Source: Martensiomyces pterosporus (lineage: Eukaryota > Kickxellomycota > Kickxellomycetes > Kickxellales > Kickxellaceae). Taken from it: a stretch of DNA of 64,000 bases. Where the stretch lies: contig MU603967.1 of assembly GCA_025201845.1 (NCBI GenBank), forward strand, positions 2,836 through 66,835, read 5' to 3'. Under the pieces are notes generated by a model that did not search any database, had not been told where the DNA came from, and worked only from the letters and a program-made list of their open reading frames with translations. This document shows, one piece after another, positions 9,751-19,255 of the stretch (its first letter is position 1; every line of letters starts with the position of its first letter). The translations under genes were made by a program, and so were the position numbers.

Positions 9751-10645
9751 AGAGTAGGATTCGAAATCTGTGTTTATGTACAAGAGCGAATGATAGTACT
9801 CTGCCGAGTGCACTGTGAAAAAACAAGGCGAAATAAAACAGGATAAAGGTAAATATGGAGCTAATGAGGTATAATAGTATAGGAAGCAGCTAAATAGTCG
9901 GAAAGAGAAGGAAAATAAACAAGCAGTACGAAGTGAGGTTGCTCCAGAGCTAGCAAAAAAAGCAATGAGGGCAGCGGGGGGCGGGGAAGCCTGAGTGGCT
10001 TGGGCTGATTTCAGAGCGCATCTGGGCTCTACCTGAAATGCGCCATGTCAAAGCTCTCTTCCGTGGAGCCTCTGGCCTGGACGCGAGGAAGCAGCCTGCA
10101 AGCTCTAAAATAGAGTCGAGTGTGCTGTGTGCGCTCAGAGGACAGCCCCCAGCGGCCGTTGGCGTGTAGATATATGGAGTATGTGCGCACTATTTCAGCA
10201 AATCCCCAGGAGGATCGGCGCTTATAGCGAGGTGCCCAATAAACTCGCTGGCCGTGGAGCTTCATATGTGATCCATGCAAAGGGGCTGCAGGCGAGCACA
10301 TCCATCCTCTCTACCAGGGCTGGCACACATGCGTTCTCTCGGTCAATGGAACAATCCCCTGCCTGCTCTGCCTGCTTCAAAAACGGTGGGGCTTGCATTT
10401 CCGCCTGGGTTCGCTGAAACCGAGCAGCTTGCTTGAGCACCAACACCATTTTCAGCTGCCGATCCGCTTTTGCTCGCTTGCGAATGGGATGTGCATGCAC
10501 TACTATTGAGGAGCCCACAGCAAGGCAGACACGAAACAAGAACATGGACTGACTACTGTATGGGAGCCAACCTGCAAACAGGGTAATTTCGGCTGGACAA
10601 TGATGTCAGCAGACCTCCGCCAAATGCCGGCAGTACTCCAGGCCC
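9751..10645. other. intergenic region, possibly with a 5' exon of the Byr4-like gene
   Basis: About 0.9 kb upstream of the Byr4-like gene. On the minus strand a stretch reading EESFDMAHF (around 10030-10060) runs straight into a GTAGAG donor-like site. It resembles an acidic/aromatic N-terminal motif, but its reading phase does not join cleanly to the downstream frame at the obvious acceptor, so I do not call it. No other gene seen. Confidence 0.35.
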
Positions 10646-12226
10646 TCACATAGGGCTGAACTCCAGCGCGTGATCCCAGAACTTGATTTCCAGCGCCGTC
10701 GTATCCGCAAATGTCTTCACCAGCCTTGCCAGTCTCTCCTCCGACGGCGCCTCCCTCTGCACCAGCGTCTCAATCATCAGCCTTCCTTTGTCCACAGCCT
10801 CTTGGAAGTGCTCGTCAGCATAGTTCTTGATCCACGGCCAGTAAGGGTTGCCGTCGCGCACCGTCCTCTCGTCCTCCGCCTGCCTCGCCGCCGCCTCTCC
10901 GTACCCCAGTAGGCACGGGTACATGGCCACCAGCAAGTCGAGCAAATCGCCCGACGTGCCCTTGTCGATGATGTACCGCGTGTACGCGACGCTGGCCCAG
11001 CTCTCCTGCTCGCTTTCCATCTCCTCTCTGCTGATGCCCCACTCGGCGCACAGCTTCACATGCAGCTCGCTTTCCCTCGCACAGCCCAGGGCAATGTCAG
11101 CCATCTCGCCAATCCCACGCATCGAGTCGCTTTTGAATGCCGCCAGGGCATTGGTGCGTGCATAGTGCATCAAGTAGATGTAGTCTTGCTTCAGGTAGTA
11201 GAGGAACGACTCGCGGCCCAGCGTGCCGTCGCCTGCCCTGAGCACGAACGGATGGGCGATGTATCTGTCCCACAGGTCGCCTGCGTGGTGCTTGAGGTAC
11301 CGCGTGAACGGGTGTGGGTTCTGCAGGGTGGGCCGCAAAATGACTGTGGTGCGGAGTGCGTATGAGTGGTTGACGGGCCCGTGGCCGTGGCCGAGGGGGA
11401 AGGCGGCCTGAATGGCCTCGTTGACGTACTGGATGGCCTTGGTGGTTGCGGTTAGGTGGTCCATGCCTTTCGCCAGGTTGGCCGCGATCGCCGCACTCAA
11501 GGTGCATCCGGTCCCGTGGGTGCTCAAGGAATCGATTCGTGGACTCCTAACGTGCGTGAGGCGGTCGGTTTCCTTCTGGTAGACCACGTCAACGACCACT
11601 GGGCTGCCGTGCTCGTCCTTGGCCTCATCGCTGGTTGCGTCAAAGTGCCCGCCCTTGACGATGGTTAGGGGGATCCCGAATGCGGCAGAGATCCTGCGTG
11701 CAGCCTCGCCCATCTGCTCAAGGCTTTTGATCGAGTTTGGCGCCATGTCCAGGATGACCTCCGCCTCGCGCAGGTTGGGTGTCACCACAGTCGACAGCGG
11801 CAATAGCAATTCTCTCAGCGCACCAATAGCCTCGGCGTCCAGCAGGCGACCGCCTGACGTAGCAACCATGACGGGGTCGACTACCAGCGGGATGGCCTTA
11901 CCACCGGTGTTGCGTTTCCACGCATTCACCACGGCCTCAATCACGGGCGCGTTGGAGAGCATGCCTACCTTTGCAGCTCGCACGTCAATGTCTTCCATCA
12001 CAGCGTCGAGCTGCTGGCTGACCATTGATGGTGGCACTGCCATCACCCCACGCACTTCCTGGGTGTTCTGGGCGGTCAGGGCGGTGATCACCGAGAGGCC
12101 ATAGGTGTGGCTCGCCATGAACGTCTTGAGGTCGGCCTGGATCCCAGCTCCGCCGCCGCTGTCGCTGCCTGCTATCGTCAGGACGGCGGGCAGGGTCTCT
12201 GGCTTTGCAACATGCTGATCGGCCAT
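10646..12226 (-). CDS. THI20: bifunctional HMP/HMP-P kinase - TenA-type protein (Thi20-like)
   Basis: 526 residues in two domains. Residues about 12-285 are a ThiD kinase that phosphorylates hydroxymethylpyrimidine and its monophosphate: [36 protein letters not shown], and the anion-hole motif [13 protein letters not shown]. Residues about 310-526 are a TenA/thiaminase-II domain with the Cys in [11 protein letters not shown] and a late Glu in [10 protein letters not shown], both positions used by TenA enzymes. This is the domain order of yeast Thi20. It supplies HMP-PP, which the divergent THI6-type enzyme couples to the thiazole. The ATG is at 12224-12226. Confidence 0.95.
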   Translation of the reverse strand: MADQHVAKPETLPAVLTIAGSDSGGGAGIQADLKTFMASHTYGLSVITALTAQNTQEVRGVMAVPPSMVSQQLDAVMEDIDVRAAKVGMLSNAPVIEAVVNAWKRNTGGKAIPLVVDPVMVATSGGRLLDAEAIGALRELLLPLSTVVTPNLREAEVILDMAPNSIKSLEQMGEAARRISAAFGIPLTIVKGGHFDATSDEAKDEHGSPVVVDVVYQKETDRLTHVRSPRIDSLSTHGTGCTLSAAIAANLAKGMDHLTATTKAIQYVNEAIQAAFPLGHGHGPVNHSYALRTTVILRPTLQNPHPFTRYLKHHAGDLWDRYIAHPFVLRAGDGTLGRESFLYYLKQDYIYLMHYARTNALAAFKSDSMRGIGEMADIALGCARESELHVKLCAEWGISREEMESEQESWASVAYTRYIIDKGTSGDLLDLLVAMYPCLLGYGEAAARQAEDERTVRDGNPYWPWIKNYADEHFQEAVDKGRLMIETLVQREAPSEERLARLVKTFADTTALEIKFWDHALEFSPM

Positions 12227-12608
12227 TATCTCTTATGTGCTAGAAGTGGAGCTGACGCAGTGCGGCGATATAAAGAATAGTGTCTGGTGGTGCTTGAGCT
12301 TGAGAAGCGAAAGGAACAAACAAGGAGCGGCGCTTGCTGGGCTGTCACTCTTTCGCTTTTGTCATCCTCTCAGGCCAATTATCCGATGGCGCGGGTGAGT
12401 GACTAAAAGCACCAAAAGCGTGGATGAAACATCCGGTGCCTAACCCTGCCCCCTTGAGCGTCATTCTAACTCGGGGCTGCCTATTATCCTCGCCTTCTGT
12501 TCCCCACCATGGCTGCTGCTGGTCATTCCCCCTATCTTCCTTATCTCACTCCTCTCGCCACTCACTGGAAGCAAGGAAATAGTAGCTACTCTTTAGCGGT
12601 TGTCTAGC
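12227..12608. promoter_or_regulatory. shared thiamine-gene intergenic region
   Basis: 382 bases between divergent thiamine genes. A TATAAA at 12269-12274 is oriented for the plus-strand gene and would give it a leader of roughly 300 bases with several upstream ATGs (near 12384, near 12427 and at 12509). I searched by eye for the conserved TPP-riboswitch core and did not find it. Confidence 0.55.
12509..12607 (+). other. uORF ending one base before the THI6-type start
   Basis: A 32-codon reading frame starts at an ATG in an ideal context (caccATGg), encodes MAAAGHSPYLPYLTPLATHW and 12 more residues, and stops with TAG at 12605-12607. The main ATG begins at 12609, so the junction reads TAGcATG. 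This suggests leader-based control or reinitiation, if the transcript starts upstream of 12509. Confidence 0.5.
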
Positions 12609-14186
12609 ATGAAGCTCGATTTCGATCTCACTCTGTACCTGGTCACCGACAGCGGGATGGTGCCCAGGGGCAAAACGCTCCCCCAAGTGGTCGACGAGGC
12701 CATTCAGGGCGGCGTGACCCTCGTCCAGCTACGAGAGAAGACCGCCGACACTGGCGACTTCATTGCTCTCGCCCGCCAGGTGCAAGCCGTAACCAGGCGC
12801 CACAATGTGCCTCTCTTGATCAACGACCGCATCGACGTCGCTCTGGCCATCGACGCCGACGGCGTGCATGTCGGGCAGGATGACATGCCCCTTGCGGAAG
12901 CCAGGCGCTTGCTGGGCGACCACAAAATCATTGGTGTCTCCGTGCAGACACCCGAGCACGCCGAAGCAGCAGTTTGCGGCGGAGCCGATTACCTTGGCAT
13001 TGGCGCGTGCTACGACACGGCCACCAAGGACCTCAAGAACGGGTCGCAGGGGCCCGAGGGTATCCGCCGCGTGTGGGAGCACGCCGTCAGTGTGGGGTCA
13101 TCACAGGCGGGTGCGATGCGCCCTGTGCGTGCAGTGACCATTGGTGGCGTGAATTCGTACAACGCCGTGCATGTGCTTATCTGCACCCGCACCACCCAGG
13201 GCAACGTCCCGCTGGATGGGCTTGCGGTGGTCTCCGCCATTGTGGCTGCGAGTGACCCGCGTGAGGCATCCCAGCTGCTGCGCAAGCAGATCGCGTTTGC
13301 CATGCAGAGCTCCTGGGTCGCATGCCAGCTCTCCGAGCCACCGTCGCGCGAACTGCCGCAGATGCGCCAAGCGATTGCAGACGTTTTCGATGTGACCAAG
13401 TCGGGTGCAATCACCCCGCTGGTCCAGCACATCACTAATCCTGTTGTGATCAACGACTGCGCCAATGCCTGCCTGGCCATGGGCGGCTCGCCCATGATGG
13501 CAACCGATGCCCAAGAGCAAGGCGACCTGGCCCCACACGTCACCTCGCTAGTTATCAATATCGGCACCTTGAACCCCCAGCAGGTGGCCGGTATGCGTGC
13601 AGCCATGAAGGAGGCCCGTCTGCGCAACACGCCGATCACCATCGACCCAGTGGCTGTGGGGGCTACGGCATACCGCTCACAGGTGATCAGGTCGTTTCTG
13701 CGCGACTTTGGTGCACACATCATCAAGGGCAATGCGGGTGAGATTGCGGCACTGGTGGGATCTGATGAGATGAAGCTGCGGGGCGTGGACGCCATAGGGA
13801 GGGGATTCAGCGATCCGGGGGCGGTTGTCAGAGAGCTGAGCCGTCGCGAGAGGTGCGTGGTGGTGATGACCGGCGTGGTGGACTACGTGTCCGATGGAAC
13901 GAGCACATTTGCTGTGCATAACGGTCACAAGCTCCAGGGGTGCATCACGGGGTCCGGGTGCATGACTGGCACCGCTGTGGCCACATATGTCCATCCTGTG
14001 GCGCATTCGGACCCCTTGGTGGGCGCTCTGGCAGGAATGGTCGCCATTAATCTGGCTGGCGAGCATGCGGCGCGGCGTCCAGACGTCAGGGGACCTGGGA
14101 CGTTCCGTGCGGCGTTCATTGATGAGATGTACAACCTGACTAAGCAGGACTTGCTCGACGAGATGAACATCGAGCGCATCCACTAA
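12609..14186 (+). CDS. THI6: bifunctional thiamine-phosphate synthase / hydroxyethylthiazole kinase (Thi6-like)
   Basis: 525 residues. The N-terminal half (about 5-225) is a ThiE TIM barrel: LVQLREK, LLINDRIDVALAIDADGVHVGQDD, GVSVQTPEHA, GADYLGIGACYDTATK, VTIGGVN. The C-terminal half (about 260-525) is ThiM: HITNPVVINDCANACLAMGGSPMM, ITIDPVAVGAT, IIKGNAGEIAAL and the catalytic GSGCMTGTAVATY. It joins HMP-PP to the thiazole phosphate and salvages hydroxyethylthiazole. The start is the ATG at 12609 (MKLDFDLTLYLVTD); no in-frame ATG lies upstream. The fusion is standard in fungi. It lies head-to-head with the Thi20-like gene. Confidence 0.96.
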   Translation: MKLDFDLTLYLVTDSGMVPRGKTLPQVVDEAIQGGVTLVQLREKTADTGDFIALARQVQAVTRRHNVPLLINDRIDVALAIDADGVHVGQDDMPLAEARRLLGDHKIIGVSVQTPEHAEAAVCGGADYLGIGACYDTATKDLKNGSQGPEGIRRVWEHAVSVGSSQAGAMRPVRAVTIGGVNSYNAVHVLICTRTTQGNVPLDGLAVVSAIVAASDPREASQLLRKQIAFAMQSSWVACQLSEPPSRELPQMRQAIADVFDVTKSGAITPLVQHITNPVVINDCANACLAMGGSPMMATDAQEQGDLAPHVTSLVINIGTLNPQQVAGMRAAMKEARLRNTPITIDPVAVGATAYRSQVIRSFLRDFGAHIIKGNAGEIAALVGSDEMKLRGVDAIGRGFSDPGAVVRELSRRERCVVVMTGVVDYVSDGTSTFAVHNGHKLQGCITGSGCMTGTAVATYVHPVAHSDPLVGALAGMVAINLAGEHAARRPDVRGPGTFRAAFIDEMYNLTKQDLLDEMNIERIH

Positions 14187-14318
14187 ATGTTGCAATAGCT
14201 TCGTGGCAATTATCGTTGCCAAGATGAATGTGATTAAGGGCAGGGTGTGCCAATTTGTTGGAACAAAAGGAAAGACTGCCCGTGGGCGAGTTGTACAATT
14301 ACATAACCAGAAACACAC

Positions 14319-15260
14319 TTAGAGCTTGCTCTTCGGGGGACGCGAGATTGTGGCAGTAATCAGCCCCGACGGATCGGCAATAGGCATGTAGACCTCTGCC
14401 TTCTCCGCCAAGTTCTCCAGCCCAAACTTGCTCAGGTCGAACGGGAAGATGTGGATATTCGGCAGCGCATAATAGACGTCGTCGATTGCGGCAAAATCGC
14501 TGAGAATGCGGTCCGCCATGATATACAGCGTGGTCTGCACCGACGCGTTGACCCAGGCGCGCTGGTCGTTGGCAAACGTGTCCAGAGTGGTGCGCTTGGC
14601 CCCCGCATAGACTGCATTGAACGGGGTGTCCTTCAGTGCGTCCAGCGTGTTTGCCACGTACCTCCACTGGCACAGGACCTTCGTGGAAAGCATGCGGTCG
14701 GCCATGTCCGGCAGAGTGGTGAGCTCGTCGCGCCAGAAGCCGACGAACGACGAGTTGGTGGTTTTCAGAACCTCGAGATCGTAGAACCCGGAGGTGATCT
14801 GTACCGAGAGTCCCAGTGACGAGGGCGGGTTGAGCTTGGTGACAAGGGCTTCGGTCCAGCGGGTCTCCTTGCCCTCGCGGCAGAACGAGTGCGGGTGGGC
14901 AGCGCCGTCGAACTGCATGCGCTCCCACGGCTTGGTGGTGATCTTCACACGGCATGAGGTGACGTGGGCGTACTTGTTGGCCATGAACGAGGCTACCTCC
15001 GAAGCAAAGATTTCGGGCGTCATTACCTTTTCTGCAGGGAGGGTCTTGGCCAGATAGTAGACGGTGTTCTTCTGCGAGTCGGTGGCTACCACGAGTCTGT
15101 TGTCGCCCTTGGTGTACGAGCTAGTAAACTGCTCGCCCGAGAGGAGGCAGCAGACGGAGTAGTCCGCGATCTCCTGCCACCCATCGGAGTGGCGCACGAC
15201 GCGCACGACGCGCACGCGGTCCTTGCCGTATGCCTGGGACTTGATGATCGAGGTCTCCAT
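14319..15260 (-). CDS. urate oxidase (uricase), peroxisomal
   Basis: 313 residues covering both uricase repeats. Recognised blocks: YGKDRVRVVRV (active-site Lys region), TKGDNRLVVATDSQKNTVYYLAK (substrate-contacting Thr/Asp), a central SFCREGKETRW, SVQTTLYIMADRIL (Gln) and LPNIHIFPFDLSKFGLEN (His). It oxidises urate to 5-hydroxyisourate with O2 and no cofactor. The protein ends -SKL, a perfect type 1 peroxisomal targeting signal. The start ATG is at 15258-15260, and a TATATAAG box lies only about 30 bases upstream, implying a very short leader. It is convergent with the THI6-type gene, 132 bases apart. Confidence 0.97.
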   Translation of the reverse strand: METSIIKSQAYGKDRVRVVRVVRHSDGWQEIADYSVCCLLSGEQFTSSYTKGDNRLVVATDSQKNTVYYLAKTLPAEKVMTPEIFASEVASFMANKYAHVTSCRVKITTKPWERMQFDGAAHPHSFCREGKETRWTEALVTKLNPPSSLGLSVQITSGFYDLEVLKTTNSSFVGFWRDELTTLPDMADRMLSTKVLCQWRYVANTLDALKDTPFNAVYAGAKRTTLDTFANDQRAWVNASVQTTLYIMADRILSDFAAIDDVYYALPNIHIFPFDLSKFGLENLAEKAEVYMPIADPSGLITATISRPPKSKL

Positions 15261-15287
15261 TCCTTAGAATCCGAATAAAGGTTGGTG

Positions 15288-15295
15288 CTTATATA
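15288..15295 (-). promoter_or_regulatory. TATA box of uricase
   Basis: On the minus strand this reads TATATAAG, about 30 bases before the uricase ATG. It leaves room for only a few leader bases. Confidence 0.55.
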
Positions 15296-15819
15296 TGTGG
15301 AGGGGGGTGTGTAGAGAAAAGAGTGAAGTGGGCTAGCAGGTGTCCTGATGTGCGTGTGCTTTATATGCTGCCCAAGCTGCTGTTTGTAGTGGCCTCACTC
15401 TCTCCCCGCACTGTGAGCCGGAAACGTGTGTACGGGAGACACCACCACTCCTCTTCCACGCCAGCTAAAGCCGCTTTGCGTGCATCTCCACTCATTCTGC
15501 AGTCTGGTCACATGGTGGGTGCTGAGGCTCCTCTACGAGCGAACTGCCCAAAAGGAGAGTTTTATGCTCTATCGATTGAATCGCCTGCAGGGGGAGGGCG
15601 GGGAATAAGCGTCTGTCGCCTGAGGGCGGCTGGGGATTTGCTCCTAGTCCAAATTCCCCGCTGCTATCCGTCGCTTCCCATTACAGCCCAGCTCTCCGCC
15701 CCTGGGCTCTTTGCAGACTCGTCAACCGCGCACGTGGGGACGCGTCTTGTAGCGGGAGGCAGGGCAGAGGAGACCATAGCGCTAGCCGATAGCTGAGGCA
15801 AGTCGCCACACCAACACTA

Positions 15820-15843
15820 AGCTGAGCTGAGCTGAGCTAAGCG
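15820..15843. repeat. short pentanucleotide repeat (GAGCT)n
   Basis: About four near-perfect GAGCT units (agctgagctgagctgagct). No function implied. Confidence 0.7.
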
Positions 15844-15961
15844 AAGCAGCAGGCTCCACACGACCTAGCTGCAACCTGCTTCCCGATCAGCGTGCATTGC
15901 ATGTAGCGTATCATTTGTTGTTGAAGTAGAACATACGGGATATATGAAAAAGCGATGGTGC

Positions 15962-16753
15962 CTATAGCTTGGGCTGGGTGATGATGCCCGACGGCATAGC
16001 CTTGCGGCCATTGTGGACCAGGGGCTGGTGACCTGCGAGCAGCTTAATAGTGTCTCCGGCCAGAGACTCGTCTTCAACGCACCTGACCATCTCCTTGACG
16101 ACCTCATCCACAGTCAGGATCCCATTCATCTTAAGGAACACGTTGTTGCCCTGGCTCAGCTGGCCCTTGATCATCGCCGTGTCCGCGAAATTTGGCGCCA
16201 CCGCATTCACATGAATTGGTGGGCTAAGCTTGGCCAGGGTGGCGCACGACGCGGTGAAGTTGACAACACCACTCTTTGTGGCTCCGTACGCGGGCCCAAA
16301 CTCCATTGGGAAGAACGCCATCATCGATGCAACATTGACCACGCAGCCCTGCTTCTTGCTCTTGTTGAAGTGCTTGACCGCCAGGCGCGTGCCCTCGATC
16401 GGCGCCTTCAGGTTGATGTCGATGGTGCGCGAGATGCCCTCGCCGTCAGCATCTGTCCACGGCACACTGCCCTCGATGCCCGCGTTGTTGACCATGATAT
16501 CGAACGAGCCAAACTCCTCCAGGGCGCGGGGGATGAGCGAGGCGAGGCTCGCGAAATTGCGGACATCGCAGGTGTGGAATACTGCGACCTTCTTGCCGTG
16601 CTGCGCGTTGAGCGCCACTGCGACATCAAATCCCTCCTCGAGGATGTCGGCGAGGACGACGCGGGCTCCCTTCTCGATGAGCACCTCGGCAAGGCGCTTG
16701 CCGAATCCGCGGGCGCCGCCGGTGATCACTGCTACTTTTCCTGAGACCTGCAT
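15962..16753 (-). CDS. short-chain dehydrogenase/reductase
   Basis: 263 residues, a classical SDR. Seen: the NAD(P)-binding TGGARGFGKR (residues about 11-20), the VVLADI acidic end after beta-2 (Asp, favouring NAD), NNAG, a catalytic Ser in NVASMMAF and the YGATK catalytic pair. The fold ends with a VNAVAPNFADTAM block. The closest types I recall are 15-hydroxyprostaglandin dehydrogenase-like SDRs; the substrate is unknown. It ends -PKL, a weak peroxisomal-signal look-alike next to the SKL-bearing uricase gene. I chose the ATG at 16751-16753: a TATAAA at 16893-16898 lies between it and the next upstream in-frame ATG (16909). Confidence 0.88.
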   Translation of the reverse strand: MQVSGKVAVITGGARGFGKRLAEVLIEKGARVVLADILEEGFDVAVALNAQHGKKVAVFHTCDVRNFASLASLIPRALEEFGSFDIMVNNAGIEGSVPWTDADGEGISRTIDINLKAPIEGTRLAVKHFNKSKKQGCVVNVASMMAFFPMEFGPAYGATKSGVVNFTASCATLAKLSPPIHVNAVAPNFADTAMIKGQLSQGNNVFLKMNGILTVDEVVKEMVRCVEDESLAGDTIKLLAGHQPLVHNGRKAMPSGIITQPKL

Positions 16754-16892
16754 GGCGTTGGATACAAAGCGCGAAGATGCTTGTGTTGCTTTTTTTGATA
16801 GGCTAATCCGGGTTAACGAAAAGGGCAGGAAGGGAAAGGCTGGTTGGTGTGAAAGGCAGGGGGAATAGCGGATGCAGGCGTTGTAGGCTGCA

Positions 16893-16898
16893 TTTATA
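16893..16898 (-). promoter_or_regulatory. TATA box of the dehydrogenase gene
   Basis: Reads TATAAA on the minus strand, 140 bases before the chosen ATG. It supports a start downstream of 16890 and argues against the longer in-frame N-terminus. Confidence 0.45.
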
Positions 16899-17250
16899 GG
16901 CGAGAGCATAAGGGCCAACAGGGCGGCTTTGGCTCTCCGATTTGCAGAAGCACGTGCCAGCCAGAGCCCTCGTCCGTCTTGCAGACATTGTGCTCTCCTG
17001 GGACTACAGTCCCCGGCGGGTTTGTTTTCGCCCCGAGGCTCCCGCCTGAGCCCCTCGCACAAGCCTTCGGCCAGACGGGCACAACAAAGCGCGATGCCAG
17101 GGGATTGTTTTCCGGTGCTCCACATACCTGGCAGGCGAAGTGAGAGCCGTGCTGCCCTCCTATTCCACTAATTGCTCAAATCAAGGGCTGGTCTGTGCAA
17201 GGATGAGTGGTTTCTTTGGAAGTAAACATTGGTGTTGGTGGATGTGGGTG

Positions 17251-17274
17251 ATGATGACTGATGACTGATGCTGA
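17251..17274. repeat. 7-base tandem repeat (GATGACT)n
   Basis: About three overlapping units, atgatgactgatgactgatg. Too short to assign a role. Confidence 0.5.
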
Positions 17275-17386
17275 AAAGGTTAAAGATAGGGGGCGAATCT
17301 GGGAGGCGCTGCACCAGACCTGCCAAAATTGTCAACAGAGCACAATGGTCCTTTCTAGCCATGCAGCTCCACTCTTCGCCGCCCAA

Positions 17387-19255
17387 TCACTTGGGGTTGG
17401 TATTTTGGTTGCCCCAGTTCCACGACTGAGTGTTTCTGCGTCTGACGCCGTGCCCGACCCCACGCCCGCCACTACTATACCCTGCGCTGTTGTGGCTGAC
17501 TCGTCTTGGGGTGTGTCCAGTCGTTGACGATACAGTGTTAGACCTGGACAGTGGCTTGCGCACCTCCATGTGCGGCATGGGAGGGGGAGGGGGAGGGGTG
17601 GTGGGAGTTAGCCCCATCTGCTCTCTCTGCTGCTGATTCGGCACCACCACGTCCAGAGGCAGTGGGCACTCGGCTGCCATGTGGCCCTTCTGGCGGCACC
17701 TGTAGCAGAGTCTGGGCCGCCTGCGCCGAGCGTCCGACTGCACACGCAGCATGCTTGACAGGTGCTCCAGTTGGTCCGCCAGGCTATTGAGGTCTGCTGC
17801 AGACTTGACTTGCTGCTCCTCGCTCTCGCCTCCACTGCCCAAATGGGCTGGGTTGCTGCTTGCAGAGGGCGCCCGGTCGCCGGCTGACGGTGGATATGTC
17901 GACAGGGTAGTGCTTGACCGCAGCGAGTTCGTGCGGCCCTCCTCCACATCGTCGTCAATGTTTGTCAGGTCAAAGGTTCTTAACAGAGACGGCCCCTGCC
18001 TGGCTTGTGCTGCAGATGCCGACGACGCAGACCGCGGGAGTGTGGTATACCTGTTTTGTGCTGGTGCCCACGATTGCTCAGTAGGCGCCATCACCACCGA
18101 GCTTGCTCTCGCGTGGTTGGTTAGCGCATAGGAAGAGATGTTCTGGCGATGCAGCTGTGGATGGTGCGCACTTGCCGGTGCAGGAGGCGTCCACTGAGCA
18201 TTGGCGGATGGGACCGACCGATACCCGCCGCTGCTGTTCCTGCCAGATTGCATAACCCGGATAGAGCTGGCTGTGGAAGCGAGGTACCCAGCTTGGGCCT
18301 GGAGCTGGCCGTCGCTCTCCGCATATTCTGCATCATTATCGTCGAGCGAGAACGTCGCGCCGTTCGCCGTCGACTCCCACGCCAAAGTGCTCCCGCTGCC
18401 ATGGCCAGAGACTTGTGCATTTACCTCCACACCGTCCATATCATACTTGAGCGTGGGGATGGTGAATGTGCAGCTGAGCGACGAGTGCTCATCATCGCTA
18501 ATATTCTCATCATCTTCATCCAGCCCACCAAAATTCACACTGCACTTCTTTCCCGCCGTTCCAATAGCCAAATCGCCCATTTTGCCGGCAAGCGAGCCAT
18601 CCCGCATGTAATTGCCAGGCGACACTTGGCCGATGCGCGGATGGCCCACCTCAGACGAAGACGACAGGGGTGGCGAGAGCAGTGGCACCAGCTTGGCTAC
18701 TTTGTACATCTGATCGGGCGCCACAAACCCAATTGCCTTGTCGACGGAATTGGGGCGGCGCATCAGCACCCGCATCTTGGCCTTCTCGCTCCTCAGCCCC
18801 TGTGCAAAGAGCACGGCAAGCAGGTGCGTGTCCAGCGAGTGCGCCACCACGAGCGAGGACACTGCATCGATGAACCTTTGTGCATACTCAGACACGGTCT
18901 CTCCCGTCTGCTGCCTTATGCTCAGCAGATCCCGCAGGAGCCTGTCCTCTGCAAAGTTCTCCGAGTACTCAAACAGGAGCGTTGCTCGGAGGTTGTTCCA
19001 CGACGACGGGCCGACTACCTCTTCTCCCGCCAGCTTGCCCTTCTGCTGAGCTCCGCTCGCGCCCTCTGTGCTTGCTTTGGACAGGAGCAGCTTGCGCGCG
19101 GTGCCTTTTATCATGGTGCGCGCGTAGCAGTATGCCACCTGGCCCGACCACTTGAAGTGCTTGCGGAGGGACTCGACGCTCAGGACAAACTCGTCGACGT
19201 CCTCTTCCGGAAGGCCGCTGAAGGAAATGAAGGCTGGGCCCTCCTCTTCTTCCAT
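17387..19255 (-). CDS. solo Gag-like protein with CCHC zinc knuckle (probably domesticated retroelement gag)
   Basis: 622 residues. Residues about 8-195 read like a Ty3/gypsy-type Gag capsid domain: FISFSGLPEEDVDEFVLSVE, then WNNLRATLLFEYSENFAEDRL, LLSIRQQTGETVSEYAQRF and LLAVLFAQGLRSEKAKMRVL. A long Ser/Ala-rich, partly acidic linker follows. A CCHC zinc knuckle (CYRCRQKGHMAAEC, about 517-530) precedes a Pro-run and a basic, Gly-rich tail. The knuckle fits CX2CX4HX4C. There is no protease, reverse transcriptase or integrase on either side and I see no LTRs. The frame is intact and starts with an ATG at 19253-19255, divergent from RPP0. This suggests a host gene derived from gag; function unknown. 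Confidence 0.8.
   Translation of the reverse strand: MEEEEGPAFISFSGLPEEDVDEFVLSVESLRKHFKWSGQVAYCYARTMIKGTARKLLLSKASTEGASGAQQKGKLAGEEVVGPSSWNNLRATLLFEYSENFAEDRLLRDLLSIRQQTGETVSEYAQRFIDAVSSLVVAHSLDTHLLAVLFAQGLRSEKAKMRVLMRRPNSVDKAIGFVAPDQMYKVAKLVPLLSPPLSSSSEVGHPRIGQVSPGNYMRDGSLAGKMGDLAIGTAGKKCSVNFGGLDEDDENISDDEHSSLSCTFTIPTLKYDMDGVEVNAQVSGHGSGSTLAWESTANGATFSLDDNDAEYAESDGQLQAQAGYLASTASSIRVMQSGRNSSGGYRSVPSANAQWTPPAPASAHHPQLHRQNISSYALTNHARASSVVMAPTEQSWAPAQNRYTTLPRSASSASAAQARQGPSLLRTFDLTNIDDDVEEGRTNSLRSSTTLSTYPPSAGDRAPSASSNPAHLGSGGESEEQQVKSAADLNSLADQLEHLSSMLRVQSDARRRRPRLCYRCRQKGHMAAECPLPLDVVVPNQQQREQMGLTPTTPPPPPPMPHMEVRKPLSRSNTVSSTTGHTPRRVSHNSAGYSSGGRGVGHGVRRRNTQSWNWGNQNTNPK

Larger units (their letters stand above)
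15261..15961. other. intergenic region, uricase promoter
   Basis: About 0.7 kb upstream of uricase and downstream of the dehydrogenase. It contains the uricase TATA box and a short pentanucleotide repeat near 15820. A 157-codon frame on the plus strand begins at a GTG and has no recognisable protein features, so it is not called. Confidence 0.5.
16754..17386. other. intergenic region, dehydrogenase promoter
   Basis: About 630 bases upstream of the dehydrogenase and downstream of the Gag-like gene. It holds the TATA box noted below and a short 7-base repeat at 17251-17274. I saw no LTR or pol remnant. Confidence 0.5.

Noticed and set aside
12227..12608. TPP riboswitch in the thiamine intergenic region
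   Set aside because: The conserved CTGAGA core and its partner were not found on either strand.
16754..19255. A complete LTR retrotransposon around the Gag-like gene
   Set aside because: No pol domains or terminal repeats lie within the flanks, and recognised genes bound it on both sides.
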